Source: Procambarus clarkii (taxonomy: Eukaryota > Arthropoda > Malacostraca > Decapoda > Cambaridae). Taken from it: a DNA stretch of 64,000 nucleotides. The DNA lies in contig NC_091154.1 in the NCBI RefSeq assembly GCF_040958095.1, positions 43,726,735 to 43,790,734 on the forward strand, read 5' to 3'. Every line of letters begins with the position of its first letter. The stretch's first letter is position 1. Under the pieces are notes generated by a model. That model had not been told where the DNA came from, ran no database searches, and worked only from the letters and a program-made list of their open reading frames with translations. Of the stretch, positions 22,932 to 32,799 are shown one piece after another. The position numbers and the translations under genes are program-made.

Positions 22932-23687
22932 AATAATGAATTAAAAAAAGTCCACTTATGGATGTCAACGAACAAACTAACATTAAACATCGAAAAAACT
23001 TACTACATCTTATTTGGAAGCAAATCATCAAATGCAATTCAGCTACAGATAGACAACATTAACATCAGTAATAAAAATGATGGCAAGTTTCTTGGCCTAT
23101 TCCTAGACAAGAGACTCAACTTCAGCACCCACATTCAACACATAACTAAGAAAGTCTCTAAGACAGTTGGTATACTCTCCAAAATCAGATATTATGTTCC
23201 TAACTCTGCTCTCCTCTCACTATATTATGCACTAATCTACCCCTATCTTAATTATGGTATCTGTGCATGGGGGTCTACCACTGCAAACGACCTTAAGCCC
23301 ATCATCACACAGCAAAAATCTGCTATCAGAATAATAACTAACTCTGCTTTCAGACAACACTCAGCCCCCTTGTTTAAATCCCTAAACTTGCTAAATATTA
23401 ACTCCCTCCACACATTCTCTTGTGTCAACTACATTTACAAAACCCTGTTCTTAAATGCAAACCATGCTCTGAAACTCTCCCTGGACAGATGTAATAGGAC
23501 CCATTATCACCACACCAGAAATAAATATCTCTTTGATATCCCCAGGGTCAAACTTAATCTGTGTAAACACTCTATGCAAATTAAGGGACCTAGTCTATGG
23601 AACTCACTCCCTAGTGAATTGAAAAACTGTAAAACTTTTGCTTTATTTAAAAGCAAAACCAAAAAGTACCTAACTTCATCTTCTTAG
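22932..23687 (+). pseudogene. LINE-A copy 1 ORF2, C-terminal part
   Basis: Continues exactly where 15516-17706 breaks off (NELKKVHLWMSTNKL) and matches the C-terminal region of copy 2 ORF2 almost residue for residue, including KTVGILSKIRYYVP and the Trp-containing GPSLWNSLPSELKNC end. It finishes at the TAG at 23685-23687, with Ser-Ser in place of the Ser-Ile of copy 2. It is separated from its N-terminal part by 5.2 kb. Confidence 0.85.
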
Positions 23688-24203
23688 TTTCCTACACTGA
23701 GCTTTAAATTTGCTCTGTACCTAGTGTTACCCAATCTCCTAATTTTTATGTAATATCAAACAACCTTATCATTGTGTTCATTGCTGTCTTCTTTTATGTG
23801 CTAGCCATATGCTGTATTGTGACTACCAATTTTTGTCAACTACCATTCAAGCTGTCATTGCAATCAATCTTATATTGTTTCTGCTGTATTGTGCCTACCA
23901 ATTTTTTTTGTCAACTACCATTCAAGCTGTCATTGCAATCAATCTTAGCTACCTATGTGCTTTAATATACTGTACCTACAATTTTCTCTCATCTTTTTTT
24001 TTCATTTCATGTAATCTGTTATCATTTTTTTGTCTATAATTTTTGCAAGTATTTACCTCCTTAAAATTTTCTTAGATTAAGGACCTGCCCGAAACGCTGC
24101 GCGTGATAGTGGCTTTACAAGACTGTAATTACCATATTTGTATCCTCACATTCCTTATGTACATTCTTGTATATGCATAAATAAATAAATAAATAAATAA
24201 ATC

Positions 24204-24340
24204 TGCTAGATTAAGGACCTGCCCGAAACGCTGCGCGTACTAGTGGCTTTACAAGAATGTAATTACTGTACTATCCAATGTATTCTCACAAACCCAATGT
24301 ACCTTCTTGTATATATATATAAATAAAATAAATAAAAAAT
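24204..24340 (+). mobile_element. LINE-A 3'-tail fragment
   Basis: Starts CTGCTAGATTAAGGACCTGC and contains the same CCGAAACGCTGCGCGTACTAG tail as LINE-A, ending in an AATAAAATAAATAAAA-type tract. It abuts the tail of copy 1. It is either a very short 5'-truncated insertion or the tail of an older element that copy 1 landed in. Confidence 0.65.
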
Positions 24341-24344
24341 AAAA

Positions 24345-24540
24345 TAAGTAAGTAGTGAGGGTTTGAGGTGAGGGAGGTAGAGAGGAGGGAAGAGTAGGTG
24401 GGAGGAGTAAGGAGGGTCGTCAGGTGAAAGGGAAAGGGGGGGGGAGAGGGAACGGAGATGAATAGGAAGTAGTGGTAGAGGTAGAAGGGTAGAAATAGAA
24501 AAGTAGATAGTAGAAGTGTTGCCACCATCCATTCTAGTCA
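24345..24540. repeat. purine-rich low-complexity tract
   Basis: Mostly GGGAGGTAGAGAGGAGGG-type sequence with a G9 run near 24437. No gene. Confidence 0.6.
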
Positions 24541-24631
24541 GTACATACGTGACAATGAATGGAACTTGTCTGTATCAAAAGATATTATTAGTATTAAATG
24601 TATTAAAAGATATGGCTAAGGGAGGAGGGGC

Positions 24632-24808
24632 ATGGAATTGGATGGTGATGATGTGGAGGAGTTGGTGGAAGAACACAACGAAGAACTGACCACCGAAGAA
24701 CTCCAAGCCCTTCAAAAGGAACAGCAAGAAGACACAGCTGAGGATGTTTCTCCAGTGGAGGAGGATGAGGCAGCAGCGAATGTCCCTTCCGCAACCATTA
24801 AGAAGTGA
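24632..24808 (+). pseudogene. Tigger-C transposase, acidic C-terminal fragment
   Basis: Reads ELDGDDVEELVEEHNEEL then TTEELQALQKEQQED and continues to a TGA at 24806-24808. It matches the end of the Tigger-B protein and shows the Gln codon that has become a stop in Tigger-B (LQAL-stop). Homology to the Tigger-B tail goes on beyond the TGA in other frames as far as about 25098, so the gene is truncated and frameshifted. Confidence 0.7.
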
Positions 24809-25334
24809 TGTTAGATGTGGGAAGAAATGCAAAATTTTATTGAAACGACTCGCCCAGAGAAAGCTATAGTAGGCCGTTGCATTAATCTTTTCAATGACAA
24901 TGTGATGCCTCACTACAGAGACATCTTGCGAAGAAGGGAAAACAATCATCAATGAATCACTTTGTAGTGAGAAAATCGAGCAGTGAGCCACAACCAGGAC
25001 CTAGTGGTATGCAGGCAAAACATGCCAGAGAATGCACTCCAGAGAGGTCCTCACTGCCTGATGTTATAATGGAAGGGGACTCCCCTTCCAAACAGTAACA
25101 TCTCTCCTCCTCCCCCTCCCTCCTCACCATCTTCCATACGCCAACAGCAGTCATCAGCAAGGGTAATAACTTGAACATACTGTACTTTTGTAGTGTAGAT
25201 TTAGATGAATTAGGTATAAAATTTAGTTTGAAGTGAGGTTTTTGGGTAGTGAGGAACGGATTAATTAATTTCCCATTATTTCGTATGGGGAAATTAGCTT
25301 CGGTTTACAACTTTTCGGATTACGAGCTGTCTCC

Positions 25335-25808
25335 AGGGGCCAGATTCACGAATCAGTTACGTAAGTACTTACGAACGTGTACATCTTTCCTCAGATGTTG
25401 ATGGCTTTGGTTACATTAATGAAACAGTTTACAAGCATGAAAACTTCGCAATCAACTGTTATTATTGTTATAAACAGCCTCCTAATGCTTTGGAGCTCAT
25501 TGTTTAATAATTGTAACAAAGCTGCCAAAGATTGAGAAAAGATATGCAGGCGATGAGTCACAATAATGTGGCTAAAGTATGTTGACCAGACCACACACTA
25601 GAAGGTGAAGGGACGACGACGTTTCGGTCCGTCCTGGACCATTCTTAAGTCGATTGTCTCAAGTCAAATCAATCGACTTGAGAATGGTCCAGGATGGACC
25701 GAAACGTCGTCGTCCCTTCACCTTCTAGTGTGTGGTCTGGTCATCATAATTGAAAAAAGATGTACAGGTTCGTAAGTGCTTGAGTAACTGCTTCGTGAAT
25801 CTGGCCCC
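25335..25808. mobile_element. MITE with long terminal inverted repeats
   Basis: Ends are GGCCAGATTCACGAATCAGT and, on the right, the reverse complement of GGCCAGATTCACGAAGCAGT, continuing inward through GTACTTACGAACGTGTACATC against GATGTACAGGTTCGTAAGTGC. It is flanked by CCAGG on both sides, in a place where related Tigger ends read CCAGGAACGGATT once, so the duplication is probably CCAGG. Non-coding; a 159-bp hairpin occupies part of its right half. Fragments of the same family occur near 28918 and 35680. Confidence 0.7.
25584..25742. repeat. long hairpin: 73-bp arms, 13-bp loop
   Basis: Left arm 25584-25656 (GACCAGACCACACACTAGAA...) and right arm 25670-25742 pair at 71 of 73 positions. 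It contains GACGACGACGTTTCGGTCCG. I associate this foldback sequence with decapod genomes, from general memory. If transcribed it would give a near-perfect double-stranded stem. Confidence 0.9.
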
Positions 25809-25846
25809 AGGAACGGATTAAGCTCTTAAATCGAGGTATCCCTGTA

Positions 25847-26269
25847 CATTATAGCATTTGTTTACATTTATTTACTACTGGGCATTGTAATTACCAGCAA
25901 AGGCTAATTACAGTTAATTAAAATTTCTTATTCCTGTAGTACAGTAATTATTACATCTAGTTACACTATCATTCAGTTTTTAGTTAATATTTACTTGTAT
26001 AAGTAAATTTTTTTATCCCCCAGCACGAGTCTCTGTCAGCCTACCCAAAAATCAAATCTGACGAATATAGAGGTTCCACTGTTTATTGCCAGACTTCCTC
26101 GTCCAGTCACGGCCAATTTTACATGCAATATTTGTTCTTTTTTACATGACTGAAGAATGTATTTTAACAATATTAGAAAAAAATTAGGGGGGGGGAATAA
26201 TTTTTTACGAGCACCAAAGGGTTGTCATATTAACTAGTAATACGTGGGTTAATGTACATCACATGCTCG
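25847..26269. other. AT-rich interval, nothing recognised
   Basis: Contains homopolymer runs and a G8 near 26190 but no coding, RNA or terminal-repeat signal that I can support. Confidence 0.4.
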
Positions 26270-26945
26270 TCCCTGGGCAGTAATTTATTGTACATACCAT
26301 GAGTGGTAGTTTATAAGCATCCTCTACTCATTCTTTGTGCAGTAGTTTATTGTGCAACCTATATTAATCCGGTGAACGATACTTTTTTGTGCCTTCCAAT
26401 CTCATCCTGTGAAAGGTAGTTTATTGTACACTCCATACTCATCCTGTTAGTAGTTTATTATGCACCCCATTCTTATCCTGTAAGCGATAGTTTATTGTGA
26501 ACTTCATATTAATCTGGTTAGGGAAGGGAATTATCAGGAAAAAGCATCAAGCCATTATGACTATATAGCACTTGGAAGGGGTCAGGATAAGGATTAGGGA
26601 TGGGACGGGGGGAAGGAATGGTGCTCAACCACTTGAACAGTCGGGAATTGAATGCCGAACTGCAAGAAGCGAGGCCTTCACTCTACTGTCCAGCCCAAGT
26701 GGTAGGGCTATTCATCCTGTTAATTGTGCCCCGTCATACTCATTGTGAGCAACACAATATTGTGCACCAGATACTCTTCCTGCGAGTGCTAGATTACTGT
26801 ACACTCCATACTCATCCTGTTAGTGGTAGACTACTGTGCTTCCCATACTCATCCTTGAGTGTCAGTTTAATGTACACCCCATACTCTGCCTGTGGGTTGT
26901 AGTATAACCCATATTCATCCTGTGAACGGCAGATCATGTACATCA
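26270..26945. repeat. degenerate tandem array, unit about 37-40 bp (left block)
   Basis: Repeats of the type CATACTCATCCTGT followed by TAGTTTATTGTACACCCC. The array is interrupted by a SINE at 26521-26710 and stops at the LINE relic near 26950. The same units return at 28490-28660. Confidence 0.75.
26521..26710 (-). mobile_element. tRNA-derived SINE in the tandem array
   Basis: Read on the minus strand: a tRNA-like head with GGACAGTAGAGTGAAGGCCT (A-box region) and GGCATTCAATTCC (degenerate B box), a pyrimidine-rich body (CCATTCCTTCCCCCCGTCCC), and the end TGATAATTCCCTTCC. The flanks are array units on both sides, so it inserted after the array had formed. The form is familiar to me from decapod SINEs; that link is from memory. 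Confidence 0.65.
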
Positions 26946-26949
26946 TGTA

Positions 26950-28480
26950 CTCGCCTTGAATTTATATGAGGGCTACTAACACACTAGTGGCCTCAACGAG
27001 GACAAGAAGCTGGTGAGTTGTCAAAAGTCCTCCAATTTGACCTGATGATTTTTTCAAGCTGGAATAAAGTTCAACAGTTATTTTGCATCTACGGCTTCAG
27101 CTGGTAGATGGTTCCCATGGGTTTATATTCATGTAGGTGAAAAAGCATCTCTTATTTTCAGTCCTACACTGTGACTTGTTGAGCTTGCAACCGTTGCTCC
27201 TTGTTTGCTTTACATCTGAACTTTTGAAGAAGCTGTCTACATCCTCCTCCTCCAAACTGTCCAGTATTGTTCCAAACTGTTCAAATTGGCCAAAGTTTCG
27301 ATGAGATCAGGCCTGTCATGTCTGGTGTGCACAATTGTTAGCGATGTGGGCCCTTAACCATTCCTGGTATGAGAGTTGACTTCATCTGGAATGAGTTATG
27401 CTGCCCAGTGTTAAACTTTCTCTAATGAGGTTATTTCTTTCTGAAGATGAGGTCTCCATGATTCGATATAATAATTCAAGTGGGGGCACACCAAAGATTT
27501 ATACATTTGAATAACAACCTTCTTTTCCTTAAAGCCAAACATAGGCTTGATTATTCTTAGGGTTTAGTTTGCCTTTTTTTACTACTGCTCCCACTTGTAC
27601 TGCAACTTTTAGTGAATGATGCATTATGACACCATCAATCTGCTACAAGGAAATGTTTTTAATTTGGTAGCTGTGACATGGATTGTTACACCCCACATGC
27701 AAGGTCATGCATTTTTTAGATATTAAAAAGCATTTGCCAGTCTTCTGACCATTTGTGGAGTTCATGTAGATCTCTTTGTAAGGCCTCAATATCATTTTCC
27801 CTCCCATTTTACCCATAAATCTTCAGCCTGTCTTCAGGCCAAATCCATTACAATGATAACCATCCCCCCCCCCATCAAACTACCTGAAAACTATATAGAT
27901 ATTTGTGATGGTTTGAAAGCATATTACAGTTCCAGTAATAGTACACGTAAACTGAAAAAATAAATCTTTGTCGTAAAGAGATTATTCTCAAGTTACTTTA
28001 ATGTAATATAAATTGTTGGTTTAAAATGTAGAAAGTGTAAGCAGAAAACATTTACTTTGAAGAATTTGATTTTCTGTAAACAGAACTTGCAGGCACACTT
28101 AATTAAGTAACAGTTTTCAAATTCCATATTTCACATTATCGTTGATAATACATCATACTAACATAACCAAACATAATGAAACCTAACCTAATCATGGATA
28201 GAGAGTAGATAATAGCACAAATTATGTAGTCATTCCCAGTCCATTCCCTTGAGGGGATCACCTCCCCAAGGACAGGTTGAAAATCTTGGTGACATTTGCG
28301 AATTTGATTCTGTGGTTTGTAATATTCTCATTGATATCATTGATGTAAATGAAAAAAAATTGTTGGCTCCAAAATGGACCCCCCTTGCATTACCCCACTC
28401 GACATTTTCCCAGATTCATTCCCATTTTGGACGACTCTGTTATATTTGTTTTAACCACTATTTTATCCATTCTAATATTC
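26950..28480 (-). pseudogene. decayed LINE reverse transcriptase relic
   Basis: On the minus strand, reading from 28480 downward and changing frame: a motif B-like stretch (SGVMQGG...LEPTIFF), IYINDINENITNHRIKFA with a degraded catalytic box FANVTKIF, then GFKEKKVVIQMYKSLVCPHL and NYYIESWRPHLQKEI, then SNGCKLNKSQCRTENKRCFF and an LPAEAVDA-like end. These are landmarks of the thumb and C-terminus of CR1/RTE-type LINE polymerases. Many stops and frameshifts show it is old. It separates the two blocks of the tandem array. Confidence 0.65.
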
Positions 28481-28489
28481 TACCATTTA

Positions 28490-28660
28490 TTCCATGTGCC
28501 TGTCAGCAGTGGTTGTCTGTGCACTCCATAGTCATCCATTGAGCCAAAGTTCATTATGCAGCCATTACTGTGTGTGTAGTACTGTACATTATTGGCTACC
28601 CCATGCTCATCTTGCGAGCAGTTGATTATTACACACTCCATACTCATCCTGTAAAAAACA
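28490..28660. repeat. degenerate tandem array (right block)
   Basis: Resumes the units of the left block (CCATAGTCATCC, CCATGCTCATCTTGCGAGCAG, CCATACTCATCCTGT). It supports insertion of the LINE relic into a pre-existing array. Confidence 0.65.
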
Positions 28661-28917
28661 CTTATGTTCTAAGATGAGTCAAATGAGGCATTGAATGATC
28701 ATCAGTAGCATTAACATATAACAGCTGTCGTAACATCTCTCCGATATTTATCAATTCACAACTGGGGAATCCATTTTAGATTCCTGGGATTCACAGAAAT
28801 GGTTGGGCAAGTTTCATTTCACCTGGTAAATTTGTTCACCTAGCAGTAAATAGGTAGCCAGGAGTTAGTCAACTCTTATAGGGTTGTATTCTGGGGGTCA
28901 GTAATTTGACCATGGGG
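28661..28917. other. unassigned; possible dispersed repeat
   Basis: The stretch TTCACCTAGCAGTAAATAGG near 28836-28855 looks like part of a dispersed decapod repeat from memory. There is no second copy here, so this stays weak. Confidence 0.3.
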
Positions 28918-29165
28918 GACCTGGACCTAGATTCACGAAGCTCCATGTATTTCTTCGTAAGTAGGTTTGCTACGAAGGTTCCTAAGTATGCCCTAAGAAG
29001 ATGCTTAGGTGCAATTCACGTAGATTCAATTAGGAATATATTTGGATTCTGGGTCTGGTTCACCTGCGTGCCGATAGAGGTCACTACTGTGTTTCGTTTG
29101 GTCAATCAGAGAACAGCAACATTCTTCATATTGAAGATTTAGCGCTGGCTTATCGGAGCTCTACT
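28918..29165. mobile_element. MITE fragment related to 25335-25808
   Basis: Starts GACCTGGACCTAGATTCACGAAGC and has TTCGTAAGTAGG and CTACGAAGGTTCCTAAG, the same terminal vocabulary as the other GGCCAGATTCACGAA elements. The right end is not clear. Confidence 0.45.
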
Positions 29166-29205
29166 GCCTCCTATTTATGTTGAATTTTCTTATAAAATTA
29201 GTATA

Positions 29206-31536
29206 CAATGGGGCCTCAACTTACGATGCTAATCCGTTCCCAGAGACGGATCGTAAGTCGAAATATCCAAAGTCGAAGCGATTTTTCCCATAAGAAATAA
29301 AGGGATTTGAATTAATCCGTTCCCCACCCTCCAAAATATTAACATACAAATACATTTTATACTGAATACAATGTTTTTTTCTAACTACAATACAGTACCA
29401 AAGTTTCACTTACCTTTATGGAGGGCTCTTGATGGCGTATGGAAGATGGTGGTGAGGGGGGAGGAGAGTTGTTACTGTTTGGAAGGGGAGTCCCCTTCCA
29501 TTATCACATCAGGCAGTGATGTTTTCTCTCTCCTACGTTTTGCCTGAATACCACTAGGACCTGGTTGTGGTTCAGTGCTTGTTTGTCTCACTACAAATTT
29601 GTCAAGATACATTTGTTTTTCCCTTCTTTTTAACGTTAGTCAATAATGATGCATCACAGTGTCATTGAATAGGTTAAGGCAACGACATACTGCAGCTTGA
29701 TTTGGGCGAGTCGTTTCAGCAAAGGTTTGCAATTTTTCCCATATTGCACACATTTTCTTAATTTTTGAGGAAGAAACATCCTCTACTGGCACATCCTCCC
29801 CTGAAGAAATTTCCTCATCTGCCTCTTCTTGCTGCTCCTTTTAAAGGGCTTGGAGTTCTTCGGTGGTCAGTTCTTCGTTGTGTTCTTCCACCAACTCCTC
29901 CACATCAGCACCATCCAACTCCAAACCCAATTGCCGACCCAGAGAAACAATTTCCTCAACGAGAGGCACTTCAGGTTCAGGCTCAAACCCCTCAAAGTCT
30001 CGTTCTGCAACACATTCAGGCCACAGTTTTCTCCAGCCAGAGATCATGGTTCTTACAGTCACTTCTTGCCAGGCTTTGTCAACAAGTTTTAAAGCACTAT
30101 AAATGTTAAAATGGTTTTTCCAGAACTCTTTGAGGGTGAGGTTTGTGGCATCCGTCACTTCGACACATCTCCGGAAAAGTGCCCATTCATAAAGTTTCTT
30201 AAAATTGGCAATGATTTTCTGGTCCATAGGCTGAAGTAGAGGAGTGGTGTTGGGAGGAAGGAACTTTATTGTAAGAAACTTAAATTCCTCATCCAATGAA
30301 TACTCCAAGCCTGGAGGATGGGCAAGAGCATTATCGAGGAGAAGCAGGGCCTTGAGTGGCAAACTGTTCTCCTGCAAATATTTTTTGATGGCAGGGCACA
30401 CCACCATATTCACCCACTCCATAAAAAATTGCCTAGTCACCCATGCCTTAGCATTAGCCTTCCACATCACACACATTTTGTGTTTCTGCACATTATATTT
30501 TTTGAAAACCCTTGAATTTTCGGAATGATACACAAGCAAGGGTTTAATTTTCAAATCGCCACTCGCATTACCACACAACACAAGAGAAAGGCGATCTTTC
30601 ATAGGCTTGTGTCCAGGCAATGACTTCTCCTCCTTGGTAATGTATGTTTTCTTTGGCAATCTTTTCCAGAATAGCCCTGTCTCTTCACAATTAAACACTT
30701 GTTGTGGTAGGTATGCCTCACTCTGCACAAAATCTTTAAATTCGCCAATGAATCTTTCAGCCGCTGGTTTGTCTGTGCTGGCAGCCTCCCCATGCCTCAC
30801 AACACTATGAATTCCACTTCTTTTTCTAAATTTCTCAAACCATCCCCTGCTCGCCTTGAACTCTTTCACTTCTGCATCACTCATTCCAGGGGTTTTCTTT
30901 AAAAGATCTTCAAGCAATTTTCTTGCCTTTTCACAAATGATGGTCTCCGAAACGCTATCACCCGCTAACTCCTTGTTGTGTATCCAAATCAATAATAACT
31001 GTTCAACATCCTCAAGTGTTTGTGTTCTATGTTTCGTGATTATTGATACACCTTTTGCCACTTTAGCACTCATAATGTCCTTTTTCTTAGCCAGTATGGT
31101 GGATATCGTTGACTGAGATTTGTTGTACTGCCTAGCCAGTTCACCTACCCGCACATCATCTTCATATTTACGAATGATCTCTTGTTTCTGCTCTATGGTC
31201 ATTCTAACATGGGATCTCATATGTTAAGCCTTACCACTGACTTTCCTGGGACTCATGGCACGATAGATAATAATTAAATTAATGTTCAAAATGAAAAAAA
31301 TCACCACAAAAGCGGAATTTCTTATAGGCGCGATCGTCACTAAGCGGGCAGCTGTAGTAAACTGAGGCAGGTCGGCCGCGTGACCAGGAACCACGCGCTC
31401 AGTCGACCCGTACGTGTACCAACAAATATTGGATGTCGACGACACCATCGGATGTCGAGTCGCATTTTTCGATGAAATTTACATCGTAACTCGAAATTAT
31501 CGTAAGTAGGGGCAATCGTATGTCGAGGTGCCACTG
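29206..31536 (-). mobile_element. Tigger-B, near-complete pogo/Tigger transposon
   Basis: 2331 bp. On the minus strand it starts CAGTGGCACCTCGACATACG at 31536 and ends with the complement of CAATGGGGCCTCAACTTACG at 29206; both ends carry ACCTCG-like Tigger terminal repeats. TA precedes 29206; the expected TA after 31536 is mutated. It carries one broken transposase gene. An internally deleted relative lies at 42344-43293. Confidence 0.85.
29841..31220 (-). pseudogene. Tigger-B transposase (459-aa open segment)
   Basis: DDE transposase of the pogo/Tigger type: CENP-B-like DNA-binding N-terminus (MTIEQKQEIIRKYEDDVRVG through RQYNKSQSTIS), a second HTH ending ASRGWFEKFRKRSGI, then the catalytic core. 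The first catalytic position reads NCEETG (E179) where NxDETG is usual; D296 (LLLLDNALAH) and D333 (LLQPMDQ) are present, with 36 residues between them. The normal start seems to be upstream (MSPRKVSGKA, about 31255), cut off by TAA where the 42344 copy has CAA. A second TAA after LQAL removes the tail seen in Tigger-C, and a TGA lies further on. Almost certainly inactive. Confidence 0.85.
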
Positions 31537-31732
31537 TTTTTCAAAGTAAAGCTATGTTTTTTCAACTTCTATAGGCAGCACTGATATTGTAGTAAACAAA
31601 TATGTTACATTTGTTGTTTACCTACGTAATTCCAAGACATACTGTGTAGCTGTCCTTGTTGCTCGGAATATGCATGCTGACAATTATTGTATATATTTAA
31701 AATATATGTAACTAAATATATATATGTAACTA
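31537..31732. other. AT-rich spacer, nothing recognised
   Basis: Between Tigger-B and the next LINE fragment. It has ATATATGTAACTAAA repeated at the right edge but no supported feature. Confidence 0.4.
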
Positions 31733-32799
31733 AAAAAAGTCCACTTATGGATGTCAACCAATAAACTAACACTTAACATAGAAAAGACCTACTACATCTT
31801 ATTTGGAAGCAAATCTACAAATGCAATTCAGCTTCAGATAGATAATGTAAACATTAGCAATAAAAATGCTGAAAAGTTTTTTGGCCTATTCCTAGACAAG
31901 ACACTCAACTTCAGCACCCACATAAAACACCTAACTAAGAAAGTCTCAAAAACAGTTGGTATACTCTCCAAAATTAGATATTATGTACCTACCTCTGCTC
32001 TCATCTCTCTATATTATGCACTAATCTATCCCTATATTAATTATGGTATCTGTGCATGGGTTTCAACCACTGCAAACCACCTCAAGTCCATCATCACCCA
32101 GCAAAAATCTGCTATCAGAATAATAACAAATTCTGCTTTCAGACAACACTCAGCCCCCTTGTTTAACTCCCTAAACATGCTAAACATAATCTCACTCCAC
32201 AAATTTTCTTGTGTCAATTACATTTACAAAACCCTGTTCTTAAATGCAATTCCTGCTCTGAAACCCTCCCCTGGACAGATGTAATAGGACCCATTATCAC
32301 CACACCAGAAATAAATATCTCTTTGATATCCCCAGAGTCAAACTTAATCTGTATAAACACTCTTATGCAAATAAAGGGACCCAGTCTATAAAACTCACTC
32401 CCTAATGAATTGAAAAGCTGTCCAACTGTTGTGTCATTCAAAAACAACACTAAAAAGTACCTAATTTCATCTGTGTAATTTTTTACCTTGTTGCTTTAAA
32501 ATTGCACTGTATCTATTGCTACCCAATCTCCCTATCTTTATGTACCCAATCCGAACATCTTTACCATTGTGATCATTGCTGTCTTCTTATATGTGCTATC
32601 AATCTGCTGTATGGTGTCTGTTAATCTTGTTTAAATTACCAATCAAGTTGTCAATGTAATTAACCAGAGCTTTAATATACCAATGTGCTTTAATATACTT
32701 ACTATTCTCTCTCATCTCATTGTTTTTCTTGCAATGTATCTGTTATCATTTTATTAATTCTGCTAGAATTTACCTACTTAAAATTATCTGTTAGATTAA
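31733..32799 (+). mobile_element. LINE-A-like copy 3, 5'-truncated
   Basis: Starts AAAAAAAGTCCACTTATGGA within the reverse transcriptase thumb region of LINE-A and extends through the 3' UTR to GTTAGATTAA, where the PB foldback begins. It is clearly more diverged from copies 1 and 2 than they are from each other, so it is an older insertion or another subfamily. Confidence 0.8.
31751..32460 (+). pseudogene. LINE-A copy 3 ORF2, C-terminal fragment
   Basis: Open for 177 residues from MSTNKLTLNIEKTYYILFGS to a stop at 32282-32284. An extra base in CCCTCCCCTGG near 32265-32275 shifts the frame. The remaining C-terminus (HHTRNKYLFDIP-like, KGPSL) follows in another frame with further stops. The palm with the catalytic residues is missing, so only the thumb/connection region remains. 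Confidence 0.8.

Larger units (their letters stand above)
14779..24203 (+). mobile_element. LINE-A copy 1, 5'-truncated, split by copy 2
   Basis: CR1/L2-group LINE consisting of 14779-17706 and 22932-24203. It starts inside ORF1, keeps the spacer and ORF2, and ends in a 3' UTR with a TAAA-type tail near 24180-24203. Between TGAATA at 17701-17706 and AATAATGAA at 22932 lies complete copy 2. The two copies are nearly identical over their shared length, so both insertions look recent. Copy 1 is inactive (see its pseudogene entries). Confidence 0.85.
24600..25844 (+). mobile_element. Tigger-C, 5'-truncated pogo/Tigger transposon, split by a MITE
   Basis: The 3' part of a Tigger closely related to Tigger-B (29206-31536). 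Homology runs from the acidic C-terminal coding region through the GGAACGGATTAATT-type 3' UTR to CGAGGTATCCCTG ending at 25844, followed by TA at 25845-25846. The terminal region is interrupted by the MITE at 25335-25808. The 5' end is lost near 24600. Confidence 0.7.

Noticed and set aside
30599..31116. Plus-strand ORFs of 67-94 aa opposite the Tigger-B gene
   Set aside because: Antisense shadows of the transposase frame with no independent motif.
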